Source of the DNA: Streptococcus sp. 116-D4
Lineage (GTDB): Bacteria; Bacillota; Bacilli; Lactobacillales; Streptococcaceae
Reading direction: 5' to 3'
Assembly (NCBI RefSeq): GCF_009731465.1
Contig: NZ_AP021887.1
Span: 304,001 to 368,000, forward strand
DNA length: 64,000 nucleotides
The position numbers were made by a program, and so were the translations under genes. Under the pieces are notes generated by a model. It ran no database searches, was not told where the DNA came from, and saw only the letters and a list, made by a program, of their open reading frames with translations. Position 1 is the first letter of the stretch, and each line of letters opens with the position of its first letter. Positions 47,676 to 57,378 of this stretch are shown here, one piece after another.

Positions 47676-48422
47676 ATGAGAATATTTGTTTTAGAAGATG
47701 ATTTTTCCCAACAAGCTAGAATTGAAACGACGATTGAGAAACTTTTGAAAGAACATCATATCACTCCCAGCTCTTTTGAGGTCTTTGGCAAGCCAGACCA
47801 ACTGCTGGAAGAGGTGCATGAGAAGGGCGCCCATCAGCTATTCTTTTTGGATATTGAGATTCGAAATGAGGAGATGAAAGGGCTAGAAGTGGCTAGAAAG
47901 ATTCGGGATCGGGATCCGTATGCCCTAATCGTCTTTGTGACGACTCACTCGGAGTTTATGCCCCTGTCCTTTCGCTACCAAGTGTCAGCTTTGGACTACA
48001 TTGATAAGGCCCTTTCGGCAGAGGAATTTGAATCTCGTATCGAGACAGCCCTCCTCTATGCCAATAGTCAAGACAGTAAAAGTCTGGCGGAAGATTGTTT
48101 TTACTTTAAATCAAAATTTGCCCAATTCCAGTATCCTTTTAAAGAGGTTTACTATCTCGAAACGTCTTCTAAATCTCATCATGTCATTCTCTATACCGAG
48201 ACGGACAGACTGGAATTTACAGCGAGTTTAGAGGAGATTCTCAAGCAGGAGCCTCGTCTCCTGCAGTGCCATCGCTCTTTTCTCATCAATCCTGCCAATG
48301 TGATACATTTGGATAAGAAAGAAAAACTCCTTTTCTTCCCCAATGGGAGAAGTTGCCTAATCGCGCGTTATAAGGTCAGGGAAGTGTCTGAGGCTATCAA
48401 TAACTTACACTTAGTGAGGTGA
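47676..48422 (+). CDS. blpR: BlpR response regulator
   Basis: 248 residues. The AgrA/ComE-type receiver domain (about 1-125; phospho-acceptor Asp in LFFLDIEIRN, Lys in DYIDKAL) is followed by a LytTR domain (about 140-245; LLQCHRSFLINPANV). It should bind the paired direct repeats listed here and switch on bacteriocin, transport and immunity genes. Confidence 0.93.
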   Translation: MRIFVLEDDFSQQARIETTIEKLLKEHHITPSSFEVFGKPDQLLEEVHEKGAHQLFFLDIEIRNEEMKGLEVARKIRDRDPYALIVFVTTHSEFMPLSFRYQVSALDYIDKALSAEEFESRIETALLYANSQDSKSLAEDCFYFKSKFAQFQYPFKEVYYLETSSKSHHVILYTETDRLEFTASLEEILKQEPRLLQCHRSFLINPANVIHLDKKEKLLFFPNGRSCLIARYKVREVSEAINNLHLVR

Positions 48423-48426
48423 TGGA

Positions 48427-49767
48427 ATGGAAATAGTTTGGAAAATAGTTTATACATTTTTGGTATCTGGATTGGAGTTGTTTATATTTTTTAAGGTAGA
48501 TGGAATTGGTCTCACTTTTGAGAGGATTTTTAAGGCCTTTCTTTTTAAGATACTGTTGGCCTTTGTTTTTGTAACAATTAACTATATAGTAGGAAATGAT
48601 TACCTATCTTATTTTACGGAACCATTGTACGGTATCGGCTTATCTTTCTTATTGTTTAGAGGGCTTCCTAAAAAACTCCTTATCTTTTATGGTCTCTTTC
48701 CAATGATATTGGTAAATCTCTTTTATAGAGGTGTTTCCTATTTTTTGCTTCCGTTTTTAGAGCAAGGGCAACTATATAATGACTACTCATTTACTTGGTT
48801 ATGTATAATAATTTTCAATTTCTTCATTTCTCTAGCCTTTTTGAGATGGTTAGACTATGATTTCACTAGCTTGAGAAAGGAGATTCTAGATAAAGGTTTT
48901 CAAAAGTCCCTGACTAAGATTAACTGGATAATGGGGGCTTACTATCTAGTGATGCAAAGTCTGTCTTATTTTGAATATGTACAAGGTATTCAATCAAAGA
49001 CTGTTCGCCATCTGATTCTAGTGTTTTACTTGCTCTTTTTTATGGGTGTTATCAAGAAGCTGGATACCTATTTGAAGGAAAAACTTCAGGAAAAACTGAA
49101 CCAAGAGCAGATCTTGCGCTATAGAGATATGGAACGCTATAGTCGGCATATAGAGGAGCTTTATAAGGAAGTGCGGAGCTTTCGACATGACTACACCAAC
49201 CTCTTAACCAGTTTACGTCTGGGTATTGAAGAGGAGGATATGGAGCAGATAAAAGAGATTTACGACTCTGTTTTAAAGGATTCTAGTCAGAAATTGCAGG
49301 ACAATAAATATGACCTGGGCAGATTGGTGAATATTCGTGACCGTGCCCTCAAAAGTCTCCTCGCGGGGAAATTTCTAAAAGCCATAGATAAGAAGATTAT
49401 CTTTAATGTCGAAGTTCCTGAGGAGATTCAGGTAGAGGAGATGAGCCTGCTTGATTTTCTGACTATTGTGTCTATCCTTTGTGACAACGCTATTGAAGCT
49501 AGTATAGAGGCTAGTCAACCTCATGTTTCAATCGCTTTTTTTAAAAATGGAGAACAGGAGACCTTTATCATTGAAAACTCCATCAAAGAAGAGAGCATAG
49601 ATATTTCTGAAATCTTCTCCTTTGGAGCAAGTTCTAAAGGGGAGGAGAGAGGAGTCGGTCTCTATACCGTTATGAAAATTGTGGAAAGTCATCCCAATAC
49701 CAGTCTAAATACCACCTGTCAAGATCAAGTCTTTCGTCAGGTGCTTACTATGATACATACAGAATGA
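48427..49767 (+). CDS. blpH: BlpH histidine kinase
   Basis: 446 residues. Six or seven N-terminal transmembrane segments form the pheromone sensor, followed by a coiled linker and an HPK10-type kinase: H box FRHDYTNLLTSLRLGI (His near residue 250), N box LCDNAIEAS and G box GVGLYTVMK. It is the receptor for BlpC. The gene starts four bases after the blpR stop. Its sensor domain is expected to match the pheromone type encoded here. Confidence 0.93.
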   Translation: MEIVWKIVYTFLVSGLELFIFFKVDGIGLTFERIFKAFLFKILLAFVFVTINYIVGNDYLSYFTEPLYGIGLSFLLFRGLPKKLLIFYGLFPMILVNLFYRGVSYFLLPFLEQGQLYNDYSFTWLCIIIFNFFISLAFLRWLDYDFTSLRKEILDKGFQKSLTKINWIMGAYYLVMQSLSYFEYVQGIQSKTVRHLILVFYLLFFMGVIKKLDTYLKEKLQEKLNQEQILRYRDMERYSRHIEELYKEVRSFRHDYTNLLTSLRLGIEEEDMEQIKEIYDSVLKDSSQKLQDNKYDLGRLVNIRDRALKSLLAGKFLKAIDKKIIFNVEVPEEIQVEEMSLLDFLTIVSILCDNAIEASIEASQPHVSIAFFKNGEQETFIIENSIKEESIDISEIFSFGASSKGEERGVGLYTVMKIVESHPNTSLNTTCQDQVFRQVLTMIHTE

Positions 49768-49776
49768 TGAAAAAAT

Positions 49777-49812
49777 AAGACCGAGAGTGCTTTCTCTTGG
49801 TCTTGTTTTTTT
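49777..49812. terminator. terminator between blpH and blpC
   Basis: AAGACCGAGAG pairs with CTCTTGGTCTT, followed by seven Ts on the plus strand and an A-run on the other side, so it can serve both convergent genes. Confidence 0.85.
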
Positions 49813-49966
49813 ATAGTTGTATTGGTTGATGAAGTCCTTGTGTGATGTGAAGAGGATATATACGAATGTTATATAAAAGTTCTTCCCACAATCCTCCACC
49901 TGTAATTTGGTTGAGTTCGGTAGTTGTTAGTTCTTGAAATGAAGTTAGGTTTTGATTCTTATCCAT
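49811..49966 (-). CDS. blpC: BlpC pheromone precursor
   Basis: 51 codons. The leader MDKNQNLTSFQEL-TTTELNQITGG (24 residues) ends in the double glycine cut by BlpA. The predicted mature pheromone is 27 residues, beginning GLWEELLYNIRIYP and ending GLHQPIQL. The GLWE start and PIQL end are shared with known pneumococcal BlpC types, but the centre differs from the alleles I remember. AAGGAGA precedes the ATG. It is the last gene of blpABC. Confidence 0.92.
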   Translation of the reverse strand: MDKNQNLTSFQELTTTELNQITGGGLWEELLYNIRIYPLHITQGLHQPIQL

Positions 49967-50022
49967 GTTACAATTCTCCTTTTTGATAAGATAATAAATA
50001 GTTATAGAGTGTTATCTGAAAA

Positions 50023-51384
50023 TTAATCAGAATGGGTTAAAATTTTATCTTTGAAATAATCAAAATATGTTTTCTTTGCAGTTACACTAGTGACGCGACC
50101 TTGTAAGCCATATTGGATGAGTTTACTATCCTCATTAGATAGTTTTGCAAGAGCGGTTAGTTTAAAGAGATTTCCTTGCTCTGTTCTGGTAGGAGTTTGA
50201 TCAATTGTCTGAAGTTGGCCGATGATGGTAATGCCGTGATTTCCAATCTTCTCCAGTTTTAATCTTACAGTTTGTCCTTTATCTAGTAGAGGTAGATAGT
50301 CAGAAGATACGTAGTAAGTGATTAGTACTTCTCTTGTATCTGTGATGACAGGGAATATTTGAGCAATTTCTGTACCAGTTGGAATTCTATTTTTACCTTC
50401 AAATTCGCTGTTCAGATGAACGATACCTTTACTTGGAGCGGTTAAGGTATTGTTTTCTAAGCGCTGTGTCGCTTGATCTAGTTGTACTTTTAATTCTGTT
50501 AATTGATTTTCCACGGTTAGTTGTTGCTGAGAAGCTGTCTGTAAAAATTGAGTACGAAGTACTTCAATTTTGGTCGCTAAACTATTGTCATAAGTTGCTA
50601 CACTTCCGATACCAGCTTGCTGAATTTTGAGGCTTGCGATAGATGATTCCAGACCTGCAATACTTTGATTAATTTGAGATAAAAATGGCTCTTCTGCAGT
50701 TCCTTGTGTTTGTCCTTGTGAGGCTACAAGATAACGATTCAAAATTGACTGGTGCGGATTGTCAGTTGGTAAGCGTGCTCTGTTATTTATGATAGCATCT
50801 CTCAGCTCTTGATATTCTCCAATTTGTTGTTGAACTTTTGTAATTTCTTGTTCGATGGCTGATGAACTGCTATTGGCAAGATTGGCTTGATTTGAAACTT
50901 CAGTGTTAGTCTTTGAGATACCTAACTCAATATCATGAGCTTGTTTAGTAAAATTCATAAAGGTATTATGGTAGCCAAACTCATCCTCATCAGAAAAAAG
51001 ATCAGTAGCTTTTTCTAAGCTTTGTTTCAAAATTCCAAGTCCTTCTTTTTGCTTCTCAAGTCTTTGTAATTGAGTTTCTAAGGCAGTTTTCTGACTTTCT
51101 TCCATTGTTTCAGAGTATTTGATGAGTAACTCACCTTTTTCAACTACTTGATTTGCCACTAAATGATTAGCAAGGATAGGATTATCACTTGTTGACTGAA
51201 TGGATGCAATGACACTTGTAGGGGTGATTTCCCCTTGGGAAGTAACAGTAATTTCTTTTGTGGCAACAAGGGAGAAAATCAAGATGAAAGTAAATAGTAA
51301 TGAAAGAGGTATAATTAATACTGTCGCATAGTTATGGTAACGTCTCTGATAAAACTCGACGCTTCTAAAAAGATTAGGATTCAT
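50023..51384 (-). CDS. blpB: BlpB, bacteriocin export accessory protein
   Basis: 453 residues, HlyD/ComB-type membrane fusion protein. One N-terminal transmembrane segment (about 22-45), then a long coiled coil (about 85-310) and a beta-barrel region. It forms the export complex with BlpA. The reading frame is complete. AAGGAGA precedes the ATG, ten bases after the blpA stop. Confidence 0.93.
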   Translation of the reverse strand: MNPNLFRSVEFYQRRYHNYATVLIIPLSLLFTFILIFSLVATKEITVTSQGEITPTSVIASIQSTSDNPILANHLVANQVVEKGELLIKYSETMEESQKTALETQLQRLEKQKEGLGILKQSLEKATDLFSDEDEFGYHNTFMNFTKQAHDIELGISKTNTEVSNQANLANSSSSAIEQEITKVQQQIGEYQELRDAIINNRARLPTDNPHQSILNRYLVASQGQTQGTAEEPFLSQINQSIAGLESSIASLKIQQAGIGSVATYDNSLATKIEVLRTQFLQTASQQQLTVENQLTELKVQLDQATQRLENNTLTAPSKGIVHLNSEFEGKNRIPTGTEIAQIFPVITDTREVLITYYVSSDYLPLLDKGQTVRLKLEKIGNHGITIIGQLQTIDQTPTRTEQGNLFKLTALAKLSNEDSKLIQYGLQGRVTSVTAKKTYFDYFKDKILTHSD

Positions 51385-51394
51385 GACATTCTCC

Positions 51395-53548
51395 TTATTT
51401 ATTGAATAGATGATGGTAGAAGCCTTGCGCCTGCATTAACTCTTGGTGACTACCAACTTCAATGATTTTCCCCTGATCAAGAACAATGACACGGTTAGTT
51501 CGTTCGGCTATACTGAGACGATGGGCTACAAAGAGAATGGTTTTATTAGTTAGAGACATAAGATTATCTATAACTTTTTTCTCAGTCAAGACATCAAGAC
51601 CGCTAGTAGCTTCATCTAGTATTAGAACAGGAGCTTTAGTTAAAAGAGCACGAGCGAGGGCTATTCGTTGCTTTTGTCCTCCTGATAGACCAGCTCCATC
51701 AGAGAGCTGAGTTTGATAGCCCATAGGCATTCTTTCAATGTCTTGACGGATTTCAGCTAATTCACAAGCTCTTAGAATATCTTCTTGGCTAATCATATGA
51801 TTACCACCCAAGGTTAAATTTTCCAATATAGATCCATTAAAGATATAGGCTTGTTGAGGTAGGTAATTAATATGACGGCGCAAGACTTTTTTATCAATGT
51901 TTTTAATATCCTGATGATTGATGGAAATATGTCCTTTGTAGGGTTCAAAGAAATTGACAATCATTTTGGCTAAAGTTGTTTTACCAGAACCACTGACTCC
52001 AACTAGGCTAACCTTATCTCCTTGTTTAATCGTGAGATTAATATCTGTTAAGGTATCTCGTCCAAAACCATACTTATAAGAAAGGTCATCAAATTCAATA
52101 TCGCCCATCAAAAAATGTGAATGAACAGGGTTTTCTTGAACTTTAAATTCAGATTCGACTAGATAGACTTCGTTCAAACGGTTATTAGCGACCTTCGCAG
52201 ATTGGAGTTTGGTTTGGAGGTTGATAATATTTTCCATAGGAGTTGTAAAGTAAGAAAGAAGTGTGTTAAAAGTAATCAGTTGACCGATAGAAATCTTATT
52301 AGACATGACTAATTGAGCGCCAAACCATAGGATAAGGATATTCAGAACTAATTTTGTTCCCTGTTTTAAACTCGTTTGTAAAATAGAATACTTACTGAGC
52401 TTAAAGGATTTTTCCAAATAATCTACAAATTCACTGTCTATATTTTGATAGCGATTTTCTTCACTCGTGAGCGACTTTATAGTTTCAATCCCGTTGATAT
52501 CTTCGATAATGGCAGAGCTAACCATAGAATTACTTTGCATGACATCATGGTTCATTTTTTCGAAAGGCTTCATAAAAGAAAAGATGATGAACATGTATAT
52601 AGGAATGGAAATAAGAGAAAGAAGGAAGAGATTAGGGTTTTGTGCCAGTAAGACGCCTCCTACAAGAATCAGAATAGAAACATCCAGAAAAAGAGAAAGA
52701 ATGGTAGAAGCCAAGGCATCTATAATAGAGTTAGCATCTGTGAACCGTGAAATGATTTCTCCTGTACGACGTGTCGCAAAGAAAGACATAGGAAGTTCAA
52801 AAATATGGCGAATATAGGATAAAATCACATCAATACTTAATCTCTGACTCAGAACAGTTAGGAGATAATCTCTGGAGAAGCCCATGACTTGTTGGAGGAT
52901 ATAGGTAATAACCAGACCAACTGAGATGATTCCTAAAGTTGATTTCATCTGATTTGGAATGTATTCATCCAAGATTCCTTGGAGATAATAAGAACCACCG
53001 ATATTGATAATAGTGACCAATAAGCTTGAGAGAACGATGTAAGCAATGAGAGATTTTTGTTTGAAAATCAGAGGAAGGAAGCTTAGTAGACCATTCTTTT
53101 TATCTTTATGGGGTTGATAGCTAGGTTTGGGAGCTAGAAAAATAGCTACTCCAGTCCATTCAGAGAAAAAGCGTTCTTTTGACATTTTAGTGATTTTTAC
53201 AGAAGGGTCAGGATCACCAATAATCAGATAGTCTTTCTTTGTTTGATAGACAACATAGTAATGTTGGAGTTTTCCTTCTTTGTTAACGTGAACGATAAAT
53301 GGATAGGGGACATCACTCATGTCAAAGAGAGTTTTATCTGCTTGAACAGGTCTTGTTTCAAATCCTATTTCATTTGCGGCTTTTACAATGCCAAGAGCAG
53401 TCGTCCCTTCTTTATTGGTCTTTGCAAGTTCTCTCAAGTGAGCTAGAGAAAAATCTGAACCATAGAATTTAGCAATCGAGGCTAAGGCAGCGACACCACA
53501 GTCTCTCGCATCTATTTGAGGAACAAATGTACGTTTATAAGAAGTCAT
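51395..53548 (-). CDS. blpA: BlpA, bacteriocin/pheromone processing and export ABC transporter
   Basis: 717 residues, full length. Peptidase C39 domain (about 1-140; catalytic Cys in QIDARDCGVAALASIA, His in HYYVVY), transmembrane domain (about 165-440), and ATPase domain with Walker A GVSGSGKTT, signature LSGGQKQR and Walker B VLILDEATSGLD. It cuts double-glycine leaders and exports the peptides. Start ATG 53548 follows AAAGGA; an upstream in-frame TTG is not used. In many pneumococci this gene is broken; here it is intact. Confidence 0.95.
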   Translation of the reverse strand: MTSYKRTFVPQIDARDCGVAALASIAKFYGSDFSLAHLRELAKTNKEGTTALGIVKAANEIGFETRPVQADKTLFDMSDVPYPFIVHVNKEGKLQHYYVVYQTKKDYLIIGDPDPSVKITKMSKERFFSEWTGVAIFLAPKPSYQPHKDKKNGLLSFLPLIFKQKSLIAYIVLSSLLVTIINIGGSYYLQGILDEYIPNQMKSTLGIISVGLVITYILQQVMGFSRDYLLTVLSQRLSIDVILSYIRHIFELPMSFFATRRTGEIISRFTDANSIIDALASTILSLFLDVSILILVGGVLLAQNPNLFLLSLISIPIYMFIIFSFMKPFEKMNHDVMQSNSMVSSAIIEDINGIETIKSLTSEENRYQNIDSEFVDYLEKSFKLSKYSILQTSLKQGTKLVLNILILWFGAQLVMSNKISIGQLITFNTLLSYFTTPMENIINLQTKLQSAKVANNRLNEVYLVESEFKVQENPVHSHFLMGDIEFDDLSYKYGFGRDTLTDINLTIKQGDKVSLVGVSGSGKTTLAKMIVNFFEPYKGHISINHQDIKNIDKKVLRRHINYLPQQAYIFNGSILENLTLGGNHMISQEDILRACELAEIRQDIERMPMGYQTQLSDGAGLSGGQKQRIALARALLTKAPVLILDEATSGLDVLTEKKVIDNLMSLTNKTILFVAHRLSIAERTNRVIVLDQGKIIEVGSHQELMQAQGFYHHLFNK

Positions 53549-53579
53549 TGGCAAGTCCTTTCATATAGTAGATAGATAT

Positions 53580-53646
53580 ATTATGCCATAATAATAAGTT
53601 CATATTTTATAAAATCTTGAATAGTCATTGAAATTTCCTGAATGGT
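53580..53646 (-). promoter_or_regulatory. BlpR box and promoter of blpABC
   Basis: Minus strand half-sites ACCATTCAGG and GACTATTCAAG (53646-53611) with the same AAATTTCAAT spacer as the blpT box; -10 CATAAT at 53585-53580, about 25 bases downstream. Confidence 0.82.
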
Positions 53647-53710
53647 AAAAAAGTGATTAGAAACTGTCTTTTTTTAAAAAATTTAGAGGTGATTTCAAAT
53701 AAAAAAGCTA

Positions 53711-53774
53711 ATTCAAGGCGTTTCGATGACAATTCAAGATTTAGATAAGAAAATTTTAAAAACAGTGCTATACT
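53711..53774 (+). promoter_or_regulatory. BlpR box and promoter of bacteriocin gene 1
   Basis: Half-sites ATTCAAGGCG and ACAATTCAAG within 53711-53742, joined by TTTCGATG; 26 bases later is an extended -10 TGCTATACT (TATACT at 53769-53774). Confidence 0.82.
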
Positions 53775-53830
53775 TAAACTGTCAAGGTTGCAACAGGACA
53801 AAAATTAAAAATAAAAAAGGAGTATTTGTC

Positions 53831-54067
53831 ATGGATACAAAAATGATGTCACAATTTTCTGTTATGGATAATGAAATGCTTGCTTGCGTTGAAGGTGGAG
53901 ATATTGATTGGGGAAGAACAATTGCTTGTGGAGCAGGGATTGCGTATGGCGCACTTGATGGGTATGCAACAACTTATGGTTCGACATTTCTATTGGGACC
54001 ATATGCTATAGGAACAGGTGCAATTGGTGCTGTACTAGGTGGAATTGGTGGTGCACTTACCTGTTAG
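53831..54067 (+). CDS. class II bacteriocin-like peptide (Blp family)
   Basis: 78 residues. A 23-residue leader, MDTKMMSQFSVMDNEML-ACVEGG, ends in double glycine. The mature 55-residue peptide opens DIDWGRTIACGAG and is rich in Gly and Ala with GxxxG-type spacing (TGAIGAVLGGIGGAL), ending in Cys. It fits the Bacteriocin_IIc/BlpK-BlpJ group, which usually act in pairs on target membranes. Two mature cysteines (near positions 10 and 55) could form a disulfide. The start is set by AAGGAG 12 bases upstream; the longer upstream reading is excluded because it would begin inside the BlpR box. Confidence 0.88.
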   Translation: MDTKMMSQFSVMDNEMLACVEGGDIDWGRTIACGAGIAYGALDGYATTYGSTFLLGPYAIGTGAIGAVLGGIGGALTC

Positions 54068-54086
54068 CATAGGAAAGGAGATAGTA

Positions 54087-54491
54087 ATGAAAAAAATATT
54101 TGCAACAAAACACAATGTTTTCTTAGTGAGGTTGTTGTTCGGACAGATACCTTTGGTTGTTTCTACTTATCTATTTCTATCTCGTCAGTTTTTAAATTTT
54201 TCCTTGGTTTTCCAATTTCTTTTAGTGGTTATTAACTTGGCTTCTATTTTGGTCACTGTTTACCTCACTAGGGAAATGAGGATAAGAGAGTTTGAAGATG
54301 ATGATTTGGTAAGTCCTAGAACCAATCAACTTATGTTCATTGGTTTGACAGGTTTTATGTCTATTATTTGTTTGTATAGAGGTATCACAGCAGGAGAATT
54401 CTACCAACAAATAATCGCTTATATTGGTGCTGTTCTCTGCTTAATCATCATGCTTCTGCTCATTTGGGGCTTGAAGTATTATAAAAAGTAG
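54087..54491 (+). CDS. membrane protein, putative bacteriocin immunity
   Basis: 134 residues with four transmembrane segments and a short acidic loop (REFEDDDLVSPRTN). It starts 19 bases after the bacteriocin stop, behind GGAAAGGAG, and ends before a terminator, so the two form one transcript. Small multi-spanning proteins next to a bacteriocin gene are usually self-immunity factors. I do not recognise a named family. An earlier in-frame ATG at 54039 overlaps the bacteriocin gene and lacks a ribosome site. Confidence 0.65.
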   Translation: MKKIFATKHNVFLVRLLFGQIPLVVSTYLFLSRQFLNFSLVFQFLLVVINLASILVTVYLTREMRIREFEDDDLVSPRTNQLMFIGLTGFMSIICLYRGITAGEFYQQIIAYIGAVLCLIIMLLLIWGLKYYKK

Positions 54492-54509
54492 AGCTTAATG
54501 AAGTATAAA

Positions 54510-54546
54510 AGAAAAGGGTAAGTGTTTTCGCAATACTTACCTTTTA
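54510..54546 (+). terminator. terminator of bacteriocin unit 1
   Basis: GGTAAGT and ACTTACC, 11-base loop, preceded by an A-run and followed by TTTT. Confidence 0.85.
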
Positions 54547-54562
54547 TAATGAAGTTTTTGCA

Positions 54563-54626
54563 ATTCAAGATGTTTCGATGACCATTTAAGATTTATATGA
54601 ATTTGTAATCTTAAATAAGGTAAGAT
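54563..54626 (+). promoter_or_regulatory. BlpR box and promoter of the thioredoxin-like gene
   Basis: Half-sites ATTCAAGATG and ACCATTTAAG (54563-54594) joined by TTTCGATG; -10 TAAGAT at 54621-54626, 26 bases beyond the box, as at the bacteriocin promoter. Confidence 0.8.
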
Positions 54627-54643
54627 AAAGATAACAAATGTAA

Positions 54644-55693
<1,050 letters not shown>

Positions 55694-55882
55694 AAATAGT
55701 GGTAAACAGGTGAAATGATACTCTTTGTTTGTAATAACATATAGCTAGAATTTGCCTATAGACAAGAGTGAGAAGATAGGTGTATTTATTTTATATATAA
55801 AAGATTATAATTGTATATGAAGTGGACTGAATGGTAAAAGGTCAAGTATTGCCGAAATGCTTTCTTTTTCAATTCTTTTAAC

Positions 55883-55947
55883 GCCTCAAGATGTTATGGT
55901 GACTATTTATGATTTGGATGGAAAAAATTAATAAACGATGATATACT
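55883..55947 (+). promoter_or_regulatory. degenerate BlpR box and promoter of peptide gene 2
   Basis: Half-sites CCTCAAGATG and ACTATTTATG (55883-55915) deviate from the other boxes. An extended -10 TGATATACT (TATACT 55942-55947) keeps the 26-base distance. An isolated reverse half-site ACTGAATGGT is at 55826-55836. No gene is seen in 55694-56002. Confidence 0.65.
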
Positions 55948-56002
55948 AAACTTGTCAAAGTTGCAACAGGGCAAAAATTAAAAATAAAAAGAAGTATTTG
56001 TC

Positions 56003-56236
56003 ATGGGTGCAAAAATGATGGAACAATTTGAAATTATGGATACTGAAATGCTTGATCATATAGAGGGTGGGGATGTATCTGATATTTATAGAGGGCACGC
56101 TTATCAGGAAGGTCCATTTGGTGCTTACCCTTCTATATTAAAAAATTCAGGTCCTTTTCCAGTAAGTGGGTCCTGCCCGCGTGGTTATCATGACCGTGGT
56201 TATATAGGAGAAGGTTTTCATTTATGTGGAATATAG
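56003..56236 (+). CDS. double-glycine peptide of unusual composition
   Basis: 77 residues. The 23-residue leader MGAKMMEQFEIMDTEML-DHIEGG is clearly homologous to the bacteriocin 1 leader and ends in double glycine. The 54-residue mature part opens DVSDIYRGHAYQEGPFG and ends with two Cys in SGSCPRGYHDRGYIGEG-FHLCGI. It is rich in His, Tyr, Arg, Pro and Gly and lacks the hydrophobic GxxxG helix of class IIb bacteriocins. The 5' untranslated stretch copies that of bacteriocin 1, but the ribosome site reads GAAG instead of GGAG. No immunity gene of a known type is adjacent except blpY. I recognise no family for the mature part. Confidence 0.8.
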   Translation: MGAKMMEQFEIMDTEMLDHIEGGDVSDIYRGHAYQEGPFGAYPSILKNSGPFPVSGSCPRGYHDRGYIGEGFHLCGI

Positions 56237-56267
56237 GCTGAAATATAAGAAATGAGGAAGGATTTCT

Positions 56268-56957
56268 ATGAAAAAGTATCAACTTCTATTCAAAATAAGT
56301 GCAGTCTTCTCTTACTTATTTTTCGTATTTGGTCTTTCTAAGCTGACGCTTATCGTCCAAAATTATTGGCAATTTTCTTCCCAGATTGGCAATTTCGTCT
56401 GGATTCAAAATATCTTGAGTTTACTATTTAGTGGAGTCATGATTTGGATTCTGGTTAAGACAGGCCATGGTTATCTCTTTCGCATTCCAAGAAAAAAATG
56501 GCTTTGGTATTCGATTTTGATAGTATTAATGGTAGTGCTCCAGATCTCTTTTAACGTTCAGATAGCTAAACATGTTCAGTCAACTGCTGAAGGTTGGGCT
56601 GTATTGATCGGTTATAGTGGGACCAACTTTGCTGAGCTAGGTATCTATGTAACCCTGTTTTTCCTGACTCCACTAATGGAAGAGTTGATTTATAGGGGAT
56701 TACTTCAACACGCCTTCTTTAAGCATTCGCGATTTGGCCTCGATTTGCTTCTTCCTTCCATTTTGTTTGCTCTTCCTCATTTTTCAAGTCTGCCTAGTCT
56801 GTTAGATATTTTCATTTTTACAACATTTGGCATCATCTTTGCTAGTTTGACCCGCTATACCAAGAGTATTTATCCATCCTATGCGGTACATGTGATTAAT
56901 AATATTTTCGCAACATTACCATTTTTGCTCACTTTTCTACATAGGGTCTTGGGGTAA
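56268..56957 (+). CDS. blpY: BlpY, CAAX-protease family immunity protein
   Basis: 229 residues, seven or eight transmembrane segments, CPBP/Abi family. Motif 1 EELIYRGLL (Glu-Glu near residue 139), motif 2 FALPH and motif 3 HVINN are intact, so the intramembrane protease site is complete. The match to pneumococcal BlpY is close from memory. GAGGAAGGA precedes the ATG. Confidence 0.92.
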   Translation: MKKYQLLFKISAVFSYLFFVFGLSKLTLIVQNYWQFSSQIGNFVWIQNILSLLFSGVMIWILVKTGHGYLFRIPRKKWLWYSILIVLMVVLQISFNVQIAKHVQSTAEGWAVLIGYSGTNFAELGIYVTLFFLTPLMEELIYRGLLQHAFFKHSRFGLDLLLPSILFALPHFSSLPSLLDIFIFTTFGIIFASLTRYTKSIYPSYAVHVINNIFATLPFLLTFLHRVLG

Positions 56958-56998
56958 AAAAATAAAAGGCTTGCTTTTCAGCCATAGAGGAGGTCATC

Positions 56999-57232
56999 AT
57001 GTATAAACACTTATTTTTCCTAGATTCCAAAACCTTAGACTGGTTGACACCTTATATTCTAGTCTTGGCTTCTGACACCATTGCCTTTAATGTTTTTGTG
57101 CTAACCTTTGTATATGCGGTGGTCTTTAATTCCCTAAATTCCATGCTAGCTTTAATGGCTATCTTCTTAGGGGCTGGCTATGTGGTCGGATTTTGGTTAC
57201 GAATACTCAATGAAAATCAAAGAGCAAACTAG
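56999..57232 (+). CDS. blpZ: BlpZ small membrane protein with BOX-derived C-terminus
   Basis: 77 residues with two hydrophobic segments, at the blpZ position between blpY and pncP. The last ten codons (ILNENQRAN and stop) lie inside a reversed BOX repeat beginning at 57203, so the original end has been replaced or extended. AGAGGAGG precedes ATG 56999. Function is thought to be immunity-related. Confidence 0.8.
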   Translation: MYKHLFFLDSKTLDWLTPYILVLASDTIAFNVFVLTFVYAVVFNSLNSMLALMAIFLGAGYVVGFWLRILNENQRAN

Positions 57233-57306
57233 GAAACTAGCCGCAGGCTGTACTTAAGTACGGCAAGGCGACGTTGACGTGGTTTGAAGAGATTTTCGAA
57301 GAGTAT
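57203..57306 (-). repeat. BOX element, reversed (A-C)
   Basis: Plus strand begins ATACTCAATGAAAATCAA and ends GATTTTCGAAGAGTAT, the reverse complement of the element at 3610-3715, also without boxB. It overlaps the blpZ 3' end. Confidence 0.92.
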
Positions 57307-57378
57307 AAAATGGTTTGTTTTGGAAAGGTTAGAGCTAAAGGATGACGTGTAGGAAAGTCTGCTGAGGAGGATAATTTT

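Noticed and set aside
57198..57205. TACGAATA, identical to the ComX combined box
   Set aside because: It lies inside the blpZ coding sequence at the BOX junction, without the usual T-rich flank, and 170 bases from the next gene.
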